Shown here in pieces: positions 1 through 5,575 of a stretch of 14,895 nucleotides of DNA. The position numbers were made by a program, and so were the translations under genes. Every line of letters begins with the position of its first letter. The stretch's first letter is position 1. The notes beneath the pieces were generated by a model. The model searched no databases and was not told the DNA's origin. It saw only the letters and a program-made list of their open reading frames with translations. Source of the stretch: an uncultured Candidatus Pelagibacter sp. (GTDB lineage Bacteria; Pseudomonadota; Alphaproteobacteria; Pelagibacterales; Pelagibacteraceae); NCBI GenBank assembly GCA_913043015.1, contig CAJWKX010000011.1, positions 1 through 14,895 of the forward strand. The letters are read 5' to 3'.

Positions 1-429
1 TATGTTTTTAAAATTCTTATCTTTTACTTTTTTAAAAAAATTTAACATAATGTTTATATCATGAGTTCCAGGCACGCCTCTTGTTAATAATAATGGATGA
101 ACTTTTTCTGAAAGTCGAATTCTTTCTTTTTTTGTTCTATAAAAATCATCAATAGAGATTTTAAAGATATTTAATTTAAAATATTTTTTTAAGATTATTG
201 AAATAATTGATGCAATTGTTGTTTTTCCAGTTCCTTGCCCACCAGCAAGTCCGAGAATTAATGGTTTTTTATTTTTTGTTTTTTTTGATACCCAAAAACA
301 TACTGGAATTAAAAAAGATTTGATCATTTTATCTTTATTTTTAAATTTCTCAGCCTTTGTTTCTTGGGATTTTATATATTTTAAACAATCTGATTTTACC
401 TTACCGAAACACTCGTTAACAGTTTGCAT
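1..429 (-). CDS. D-glycerate 3-kinase-type P-loop kinase, N-terminal 143 residues
   Basis: This frame is open from an ATG at 429-427 to the left edge, so the C-terminus is missing. Seen: a basic N-terminal helix region, then GLAGGQGTGKTT (about residues 60-71, Walker A), then SIDDFYRTKKER (about 92-103), and then LLLTRGVPGTHD (about 113-124). The Walker A, SxDDFY and RGVPGTHD combination is known from the GLYK/YggC/Tda10 group of the phosphoribulokinase/uridine kinase superfamily, in which GLYK phosphorylates D-glycerate to 3-phosphoglycerate. It is probably cytosolic. The ATG follows a TGA in the same frame directly, so no longer start exists there; a second ATG at 433-431 is in another frame. 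The upstream GFA gene stops 8 nt before this start, so the two are probably co-transcribed. Substrate is inferred; another small-molecule kinase of the same fold is possible. Confidence 0.82.
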   Translation of the reverse strand, partial: MQTVNECFGKVKSDCLKYIKSQETKAEKFKNKDKMIKSFLIPVCFWVSKKTKNKKPLILGLAGGQGTGKTTIASIISIILKKYFKLNIFKISIDDFYRTKKERIRLSEKVHPLLLTRGVPGTHDINIMLNFFKKVKDKNFKNI

Positions 430-437
430 TCATCAGA

Positions 438-806
438 TTATTTTTTTTGATCCAGAGGGTGGTTTTCACCATCATTTTTTAAAACATTTTCCAAATCCAA
501 AGGATTAACACCTTCTATACACGCTACATTTACCATATATATTTTTGGATTACTTCTTGGGTTTGCATGAGTATGAATTCCACAATTTGAACAAAAAAAA
601 TGTTTTGCTGTGTTTGTATGAAATTGATAAAGTTTTAAAAGATCTTGACCTTTGACAATTTTTAAATCTTCTGGGCCAACGAAAGACATAATAAAGCCTT
701 TTCTTTTACAAATTGAGCAATTACAACGAATAAGCTTTTCAAATCCTTGTTCTGGTAATTTTACTTCGGCTTCTACTCCACCACAGTGACAAGTTAGTTT
801 TTTCAT
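438..806 (-). CDS. GFA/CENP-V family zinc-binding protein
   Basis: This 122-residue protein has the cysteine layout of the GFA (glutathione-dependent formaldehyde-activating enzyme-like) fold: CHC at residues 6-8, CNCSIC at 28-33 and CSNC at 72-75, which together bind zinc. The HTHANP stretch after the last pair is also typical. Length is normal for the single-domain family. Family members are often annotated as S-(hydroxymethyl)glutathione synthase, but most are functionally uncharacterised, so no reaction is claimed here. It should be soluble and cytosolic, as no signal peptide is visible. It is the first gene of a two-gene minus-strand unit with the glycerate-kinase-like gene, and a consensus -10 lies 20 bp upstream of its ATG. 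Confidence 0.85.
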   Translation of the reverse strand: MKKLTCHCGGVEAEVKLPEQGFEKLIRCNCSICKRKGFIMSFVGPEDLKIVKGQDLLKLYQFHTNTAKHFFCSNCGIHTHANPRSNPKIYMVNVACIEGVNPLDLENVLKNDGENHPLDQKK

Positions 807-825
807 TTGATTTAAACTTATGTGA

Positions 826-831
826 ATTATA
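826..831 (-). promoter_or_regulatory. -10 element for the GFA / kinase unit
   Basis: Read on the minus strand the hexamer is TATAAT, a perfect -10. It would give a start site near 819 and a leader of about 13 nt before the GFA ATG at 806. I see no good -35 at 16-18 bp upstream, so the promoter call rests on the -10 and its position. Confidence 0.45.
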
Positions 832-882
832 TCAACCTTTTATTTATTTCATTTCTTTTTTTTTAACCATTTATGGTCATAG

Positions 883-891
883 TTATCCACA
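883..891 (+). promoter_or_regulatory. Perfect DnaA-box 9-mer
   Basis: The 9-mer TTATCCACA matches the strong E. coli DnaA box exactly. It sits in the divergent intergenic region between GFA and umuD. A short inverted repeat, ACCAT-TT-ATGGT (866-877), lies just before it. I saw no other exact copy in the window, so this is not an origin cluster. It could be a regulatory or titrating DnaA site, or chance. Confidence 0.35.
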
Positions 892-921
892 GGCTAACAA
901 AATGTAGTTTTAATGTTCACG

Positions 922-941
922 TTTTGATTCCATTTTGATTC
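922..941 (+). repeat. Direct repeat TTTTGATTC x2 with 11-bp period
   Basis: TTTTGATTC occurs at 922-930 and again at 933-941, one helical turn apart, about 30 bp upstream of the umuD -35. A similar sequence in inverse orientation, CTCAAAAT, follows at 951-958. The spacing would suit a protein binding the same DNA face twice, but no regulator is identified. Confidence 0.3.
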
Positions 942-967
942 AACTTTAGACTCAAAATACAACCTAT

Positions 968-997
968 TTGACACTATCGAATAAGTTAGTTAATAAT
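968..997 (+). promoter_or_regulatory. umuDC promoter (-35 TTGACA, -10 AATAAT)
   Basis: A perfect -35 (TTGACA, 968-973) is followed after 18 bp by AATAAT (992-997), five of six matches to the -10 consensus. The predicted start site is about 1003-1006, inside the SOS box that begins at 1000. The TTG of this -35 is also an in-frame alternative start for umuD, but reading it as promoter is better: starting translation there would put the promoter and operator inside the gene. Confidence 0.65.
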
Positions 998-999
998 GA

Positions 1000-1014
1000 G
1001 AACAAAATAAGAAC
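1000..1014 (+). promoter_or_regulatory. SOS (LexA) box upstream of umuD, GAAC-N7-GAAC
   Basis: GAACAAAATAAGAAC is an exact match to the direct-repeat LexA operator known from alphaproteobacteria (GAAC-N7-GAAC). It begins 2 bp after the -10 and ends 4 bp before the umuD ATG, so a bound repressor would cover the transcription start. The flanks match those of the box upstream of recA, which makes chance unlikely. Confidence 0.85.
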
Positions 1015-1018
1015 ATTT

Positions 1019-1414
1019 ATGAATCTAACTATTCCATATTATCTACACAAAGCTGGCGCAGGTTTTCCTTCACCTGCAACAGACTATATCGAAGAGGATA
1101 TTGATCTAAATATTCATTTGATAAAAAACGTTCCAGCAACTTTCATTATTAGAGTTCAAGGCAAATCAATGACCGATATTGGAATTAACGATGGCGACTT
1201 ATTGATTGTTGATAAAAGTTTAAAACCTAAAAATTTTTCAACGGTTATTGCAAATGTTCATGATGAACTGGTTGTTAAAAATTTTGTCAAAGAAAAAGAT
1301 GAACAGTTTTTAACATCAGGATCAAAAAAATTTGAAGACCGAATTTTAATTAATGAAGAGGCTGATGTTTTTATTTGGGGAGTTGTAACTTATGTCATCC
1401 ACTCAGTATACTAA
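1019..1414 (+). CDS. umuD: UmuD, self-cleaving subunit of polymerase V
   Basis: UmuD is cut by itself on RecA filaments, and UmuD' then pairs with UmuC to form translesion polymerase V. Seen, counted from the ATG at 1019: AGAGFPSP with the scissile Ala14-Gly15, catalytic Ser50 in GKSM, and Lys87 in VVKNF. The Ser-Lys spacing of 37 equals that of E. coli (S60/K97). The protein is 131 residues against 139 in E. coli. An in-frame TTG at 968 would add 17 residues, but it lies within the -35 and the SOS box would then be coding, so I reject it. No clear Shine-Dalgarno precedes the ATG and the predicted leader is only about 15 nt. The end overlaps umuC by 23 nt, indicating one operon. LexA is excluded: there is no DNA-binding domain. 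Confidence 0.92.
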   Translation: MNLTIPYYLHKAGAGFPSPATDYIEEDIDLNIHLIKNVPATFIIRVQGKSMTDIGINDGDLLIVDKSLKPKNFSTVIANVHDELVVKNFVKEKDEQFLTSGSKKFEDRILINEEADVFIWGVVTYVIHSVY

Positions 1415-2672
1415 AAAAATAGCACTAATAGATTGTAATTCTTTTTATGTTTCTTGTGAAAGATTATTCAATCCAAAAATTAGAAAAAAGCCTGTTGTAG
1501 TTCTATCCAATAATGACGGTTGCATTATTTCAAGATCCAATGAAGCAAAAACTTTGGGAATTAAAATGGGCGAACCTTATTTTAAAGCCAGAAATATTAT
1601 CGTTAAAAATAATGTTCAGGTATTTTCATCGAACTATTCTTTATATGGAGATATATCAAGAAGAGTGATGAGAACTTTAAAACGTTTTAATTCAGAAATA
1701 GAAGTTTACTCAATTGATGAAGCATTTTTAGATTTATCAAATTTTTCTGATGACGAAGTTGAGGATGTTGGAAAAGAAGTTAGAAGTGTAGTTTTGCAGT
1801 GGACCGGTATACCAACAAGTATTGGCATAGCTAAAACCAAAACTTTAAGTAAAATTGCAAATCATATCGCAAAAAAAGAAAAATCAGGAGTGGTTAGTTT
1901 AATTGGAATTGAAGATATTGATTCAATATTAGAAAAGGTAAAAATAGAAGATGTTTGGGGCGTTGGTAGACAGCTTACAAAATTTTATATCAAAAACGAT
2001 ATTTATAATGCAAAGCAATTAAAAAATATATCTAACGCATGGATTAAAAAAAGTTCTAGTGTTTTAAGTTCTAGAACTGCAATGGAGCTTAGAGGAATTC
2101 CTTGTATTGATTTAGAAATTCAAGACTCAAAAAGAAAAAGCTGTGTTGTATCAAGATCATTTGGAAAAAAAGTAGAAATTTTTCAAGAATTAAAAGAGTC
2201 TGTTACAAATTATTGTTTGAATGCTTCAGAAAAAATTAGATCAGAATCTTTAATTGCAAAATCAATAACAGTATTTTTAAAAACAAGTCCTTTTCAAAAT
2301 AGAGGTATCTACTATTCAAATTCTAAAACAATAGATTTCCCAATTGCAACAGATAATAGTATTGAAATAGTTAAAGCTGCCATAAATGGATTAAAAGATA
2401 TTTTTAAAAGAGGTTACAAATATCAAAAAGTGGGAGTGATATTGTCCGGATTATCTAACTTGGAAAATAAAAACAATTTATTTTCATCTTCAAAAGATGA
2501 AAAAATCAAAAGCTTAATGAGATCTATAGATAGCACCAACTGTAGATATGGTAGATCTGCCTTAAGTTTGGCTAGCGGTGGCATTAATAAAAAATGGAAT
2601 ATGAGAAGAAAACACTCTTCTAAAATAGATACTGCTGATTTTCGTTGTTTGCCAACAATAAGAACTAGCTAA
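1392..2672 (+). CDS. umuC: UmuC, Y-family DNA polymerase V catalytic subunit
   Basis: This is the error-prone polymerase that copies past lesions as UmuD'2C. Seen: the first catalytic Asp14 in ALIDCNSFY with a Tyr19 at the steric-gate position, VVVLSNNDGC (36-44), SSNYSLYGD (79-87), and the YSIDEAF motif with Asp109 and Glu110. The helix-hairpin-helix stretch DVWGVGR follows, then the little-finger region and a C-terminal segment as in UmuC. At 426 residues it is close to E. coli UmuC (422) and has all catalytic acids. The start lies inside umuD (23-nt overlap), which implies coupled translation under the SOS operator. DinB (Pol IV) is less likely because the sequence follows UmuC closely throughout and umuD precedes it. 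Confidence 0.95.
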   Translation: MSSTQYTKKIALIDCNSFYVSCERLFNPKIRKKPVVVLSNNDGCIISRSNEAKTLGIKMGEPYFKARNIIVKNNVQVFSSNYSLYGDISRRVMRTLKRFNSEIEVYSIDEAFLDLSNFSDDEVEDVGKEVRSVVLQWTGIPTSIGIAKTKTLSKIANHIAKKEKSGVVSLIGIEDIDSILEKVKIEDVWGVGRQLTKFYIKNDIYNAKQLKNISNAWIKKSSSVLSSRTAMELRGIPCIDLEIQDSKRKSCVVSRSFGKKVEIFQELKESVTNYCLNASEKIRSESLIAKSITVFLKTSPFQNRGIYYSNSKTIDFPIATDNSIEIVKAAINGLKDIFKRGYKYQKVGVILSGLSNLENKNNLFSSSKDEKIKSLMRSIDSTNCRYGRSALSLASGGINKKWNMRRKHSSKIDTADFRCLPTIRTS

Positions 2673-2727
2673 ATCTAAAGCTTTTTCGTTGAAAATAAGT
2701 TTATTATTATTATGTATATCATAAGTC

Positions 2728-2799
2728 ATGAAGAAAATATTAAGTGGAAGAATTAGAAGACGAGATCAAAAGTACAAAAAACGAAGAAAAAGAAAATGA
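2728..2799 (+). CDS. Putative 23-residue very basic leader peptide
   Basis: An ATG at 2728 opens a 23-codon frame that begins MKKILSGRIRRRDQKYKK and ends in a run of Lys/Arg, with only one acidic residue. Its TGA overlaps the ATG of the next small ORF (ATGA, 2796-2799). It lies 55 nt after umuC. I recognise no family. It could be a short coupled gene, a regulatory leader peptide, or a spurious frame in an A-rich stretch; the ATGA junction is the main support. A competing ATG at 2712 in the frame of the next ORF stops at TAG 2754-2756. Confidence 0.35.
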   Translation: MKKILSGRIRRRDQKYKKRRKRK

Positions 2800-2963
2800 C
2801 TTTTAAAAGAAAATTGATGTACACCAACAAATCTCCTAGGCGCATTGATAGAAAAGACGGCGCACGCAATAAAAAAATAACAAAACCTTTTTATTCGAGC
2901 CCTTGTTATCTTGGGGAGATAGGGAATCAAAAAAAATCCAAAGAGAAATTAAAAAATAAATGA
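2796..2963 (+). CDS. Small basic hypothetical protein (55 aa) coupled to tolC
   Basis: The frame starts with ATG at 2796 (alternative ATG at 2817, giving 48 residues) and ends with TGA at 2961-2963, which overlaps the tolC start codon as ATGA. The peptide is rich in Lys and Arg, with a central SPRRIDRKDGARNKK stretch and a hydrophobic patch FYSSPCYLGEIG (about residues 32-43). No signal peptide or membrane segment is visible. It uses CGC (twice) and AGG for Arg, whereas the neighbours mostly use AGA, and 2833-2869 is locally about half G+C in an AT-rich window. That base composition also fits a structured RNA: 2901-2923 can pair CCCT/AGGG and ATCT/AGAT. I do not recognise the family and propose no function. 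Confidence 0.5.
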   Translation: MTFKRKLMYTNKSPRRIDRKDGARNKKITKPFYSSPCYLGEIGNQKKSKEKLKNK

Positions 2964-4255
2964 AAAAAATTTTATTGATTACGATTCTCACAATTATAAG
3001 TATAAATCATGCTTTTTCAGTGACTTTAACCGAGGCATTAATTCAAACTTACAAAAATAATACTGAATTAAATGCTGAAAGAGAAAATATTAAAATTTCA
3101 AAAGATGATCTTAGAATTTCAAAAGGAGATTATTTACCTTCAGCATCTATTACTGGATCAAAGAGCAAAGAAGAAACCAATAACTTGACTAATCAAAGTG
3201 GAGGCGATGCTTCTATTACTGATGTTGATCCTTTAACAACTTCTATAAAGATAGAACAAACTTTAATCGATTTTGGCAGAGACGCCGAATATAAGAAGAA
3301 AGAAATTGGAATAAATTTAGCAGAAGCCAAGTTATTAAAAAAAGAACAAGATATTCTTTATAAAGCAGTTGAAGCTTATAGTGGTCTAATTTTAGCAAAC
3401 GAAAAATTAACAATTAATCAAAGAAACTTAATTCTTTTAGAAAGGCAAGTTGAAACAGATAAAGTTAGATTGGAGAGAGGACAAATTACTATATCTGATT
3501 TAGCACAATCAGAATCTTCTTTAGCAGGTGCCCAAGCACAATTTATTCAAGCAAAAAATGAAATTGTTACTAATAAATTAAATTATGAGAATATAATTGG
3601 CAAAATTTCAAATCTAAAAATTCTGAAAAAAACTTCAAAATCAATTATTTCAATCCCTCAAAGCTTGAGTGGTGCAATTAATTTATCCAAACAAAACAAT
3701 CCAGACATAACTATTGCTAAATTGGAGTTAGAGCAATCTGAAAAAGATATTGAAATTTCAGAATCAGACTTAAAACCAACTGCAACTTTATCATTTGAGA
3801 GATCTTATTCTGATGATTTAAACGCAACATATGATGAAAAAGAAAAGGATGTTTTAAAAGCAACTGTGAGTTGGCCTTTTTATTCTGGCGGAAAAAAAAG
3901 AGTTACAATTAGTAAAAATCAAAGTTTAAAAACCAGCAAAAGACTATTACTAGATAATGCCATTAAAACAAATGATACAATTGTAGCGACTGCTTGGGCA
4001 AATCTTCAGTCTTCTAAAAGTTTTTTAGACTCTGTTAGATTGCAGGTTAGAGCTGCACAGATTGCAAATGAGGGAATTACTGCTGAATATGAAAGAGGTT
4101 CTGGAAGAACTACCTTAGATGTAATTCAATCAAATACATTATTGCTTGATGCAAAAGTTTCTTTATCAAGTTCTGAAAGAAATTACTTGCTAGCTCAATA
4201 TAATCTTCTGAAATCAATTGGTTTACTAAATAGCAACTATATAAAACTTAAATAA
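2960..4255 (+). CDS. tolC: TolC-family outer-membrane efflux/secretion channel
   Basis: The 431-residue protein has an N-terminal signal peptide (MKK, hydrophobic core, likely cut after AFS about residue 20). Two repeats of the outer membrane efflux protein (OEP) domain follow. Hallmarks seen are TLTEALIQTYKNN near the mature N-terminus, LEQTLIDFGRD-like wording at residues 94-104, the internal repeat starting near residue 234 (ISLSKQNNPDI-like), TVSWPFYSGGKK near 305, and a C-terminal GRTTLDVIQSNTLLLDA segment typical of TolC. As a trimer TolC forms the outer-membrane and periplasmic duct for tripartite efflux pumps or type I secretion. No adaptor or inner-membrane pump lies next to it, so its partner is encoded elsewhere. 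It starts inside the preceding small ORF (ATGA overlap), possibly tied to the umuDC transcript. Confidence 0.9.
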   Translation: MKKILLITILTIISINHAFSVTLTEALIQTYKNNTELNAERENIKISKDDLRISKGDYLPSASITGSKSKEETNNLTNQSGGDASITDVDPLTTSIKIEQTLIDFGRDAEYKKKEIGINLAEAKLLKKEQDILYKAVEAYSGLILANEKLTINQRNLILLERQVETDKVRLERGQITISDLAQSESSLAGAQAQFIQAKNEIVTNKLNYENIIGKISNLKILKKTSKSIISIPQSLSGAINLSKQNNPDITIAKLELEQSEKDIEISESDLKPTATLSFERSYSDDLNATYDEKEKDVLKATVSWPFYSGGKKRVTISKNQSLKTSKRLLLDNAIKTNDTIVATAWANLQSSKSFLDSVRLQVRAAQIANEGITAEYERGSGRTTLDVIQSNTLLLDAKVSLSSSERNYLLAQYNLLKSIGLLNSNYIKLK

Positions 4256-4275
4256 AATAGCCGTGTTTTAGCTAA

Positions 4276-4281
4276 TATAAT
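4276..4281 (+). promoter_or_regulatory. -10 element of the recA promoter
   Basis: TATAAT is a perfect -10 located 17 bp before the recA SOS-like box. The predicted start site is about 4288. No convincing -35 is present at the usual distance, where the tolC stop codon lies. An alternative reading has TTGCCA (4289-4294) as -35 and TACATT (4311-4316) as -10, which would place the box between them. Confidence 0.45.
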
Positions 4282-4298
4282 ATTTTTATTGCCAATGA

Positions 4299-4313
4299 GA
4301 ACAAAATGTGTAC
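4299..4313 (+). promoter_or_regulatory. SOS-like box upstream of recA, GAAC-N7-GTAC
   Basis: GAACAAAATGTGTAC matches the alphaproteobacterial operator at seven of eight fixed bases (GTAC instead of GAAC in the second half). The surrounding block aligns with the umuD box: both contain AATGAGAACAAAAT, then share G and ACATTTA. The box ends 50 bp before the recA ATG. Confidence 0.78.
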
Positions 4314-4363
4314 ATTTAAAACCATGATTCGACTGTTAAAAAAAGTAAAAAAAGAGGCAAAAA

Positions 4364-5479
4364 ATGACGAAAAATAACCTAAAAGTAGTGAAATCTACTA
4401 AAAATCAAGAATTGGAAAACAAAGAGAGAAATAAAGCTCTAGAGGCAGCAATTAGTCAAATTACAGATAATTTTGGAAAAGGTTCTGTAATGAAACTTGG
4501 CCAACAAACAACAATGGACGTAGATTCTATTTCAACAGGATCCTTAAGTTTAGATTTGGCACTTGGAATTGGTGGATTGCCAAAAGGAAGAGTTATTGAA
4601 ATTTATGGACCAGAGGCATCTGGGAAAACAACACTTGCTTTACAAGTGGTTGCTGAAGCACAAAAGACAGGTGGAATTTGTGGATTTATAGACGCCGAGC
4701 ATGCACTAGATCCAGTATATGCAAAAAAATTAGGTGTAGACACCGAAGAATTATTAATCTCACAGCCAGATACTGGTGAACAAGCTTTAGAGATTGCCGA
4801 TACTTTAATTAGGTCAGGTTCAATATCTGTGCTTGTTATAGACTCTGTCGCCGCATTAACTCCAAGAGCTGAAATAGAAGGAGATATGGGAGATCATCAT
4901 GTAGGCCTTCAAGCAAGACTAATGAGCCAGGCTTTAAGAAAACTAACAAGTTCAATCTCTCGAACAAATACTATGGTTATTTTCATTAACCAAATCAGAA
5001 TGAAGATAGGCGTTATGTTTGGAAGTCCTGAAACAACATCAGGAGGAAATTCACTTAAATTCTATGCATCAGTTAGAATGGATATAAGAAGAATTGGAGC
5101 AATTAAAGAAAAAGACAGCATTATTGGAAACACAACAAGAGTTAAAGTGGTAAAGAACAAAGTTTCTCCACCATTTAAAGTTGTTGAATTTGATTTAATG
5201 TATGGCAAAGGAATTAGCAAATCAGGTGAATTAATTGATCTTGGGGCTAAGGCAGACATTGTTGAAAAATCAGGAGCCTGGTATGCATACAAAGGAGAAA
5301 AAATTGGTCAAGGCAGAGAAAATGCAAAACTTTATCTTGAACAAAATCCAAAAGCTGCTGCAGAAATTGAAATGTCTATCAGAGAAAAAGCTGGTGTGAT
5401 TTCAAAAAAGATTGAAGGCAATCCAATCGAACAAGAAAAAACTGAATCAAAAGAAGAAATTCCCACTAAAAAAGATTAG
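4364..5479 (+). CDS. recA: Recombinase RecA
   Basis: RecA forms ATP-dependent filaments on single-stranded DNA, drives homologous recombination and activates self-cleavage of LexA and UmuD. Seen: Walker A GPEASGKT at residues 82-89, Walker B VLVID at 156-160, the L1 region [26 protein letters not shown] from residue 207 leading into L2, and [12 protein letters not shown]. Length is 371 residues, with an N-terminal extension of about 20 residues relative to E. coli and a charged C-terminal tail ending in Lys/Glu repeats. A GAGG Shine-Dalgarno (4354-4357) sits 6 nt before the ATG. The gene is flanked by its own SOS-like operator and a strong terminator, so it is probably a single-gene transcript. 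Nearby umuDC carries the same operator. Confidence 0.99.
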   Translation: MTKNNLKVVKSTKNQELENKERNKALEAAISQITDNFGKGSVMKLGQQTTMDVDSISTGSLSLDLALGIGGLPKGRVIEIYGPEASGKTTLALQVVAEAQKTGGICGFIDAEHALDPVYAKKLGVDTEELLISQPDTGEQALEIADTLIRSGSISVLVIDSVAALTPRAEIEGDMGDHHVGLQARLMSQALRKLTSSISRTNTMVIFINQIRMKIGVMFGSPETTSGGNSLKFYASVRMDIRRIGAIKEKDSIIGNTTRVKVVKNKVSPPFKVVEFDLMYGKGISKSGELIDLGAKADIVEKSGAWYAYKGEKIGQGRENAKLYLEQNPKAAAEIEMSIREKAGVISKKIEGNPIEQEKTESKEEIPTKKD

Positions 5480-5498
5480 CAGATAACTTTTAGTTATT

Positions 5499-5528
5499 AA
5501 AAAAGGTGCTTATTAAAGCACCTTTTTT
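5499..5528 (+). terminator. Intrinsic terminator after recA
   Basis: GGTGCT (5505-5510), loop TATTAA, and AGCACC (5517-5522) form a perfect stem followed by six T. Six A upstream can extend the stem to 12 bp. It begins 20 nt after the recA stop and separates recA from alaS; the flanking A and T runs could make it work on either strand. Confidence 0.93.
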
Positions 5529-5575
5529 GCTTTTAGAGATATAGACATCATACAAAAAAGCTGTATTTTAAAAAT

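Noticed and set aside
320..508. Plus-strand 62-codon frame
   Set aside because: It is antisense to the start of the kinase gene and the end of the GFA gene, both of which have clear family motifs.
968..1018. N-terminal 17-codon extension of umuD from TTG
   Set aside because: The TTG is part of a perfect -35, and the extension would place the -10 and a perfect SOS box inside coding sequence; the ATG at 1019 still leaves a complete UmuD.
1258..1275. Possible extra SOS half-sites (GTTC) inside umuD
   Set aside because: No second half-site at the 7-bp spacing; isolated tetramers are expected by chance.
4258..4274. TAGC/GCTA hairpin after tolC as a terminator
   Set aside because: The stem is only 4 bp with a 9-nt loop and no following T-run; it overlaps the recA promoter region.
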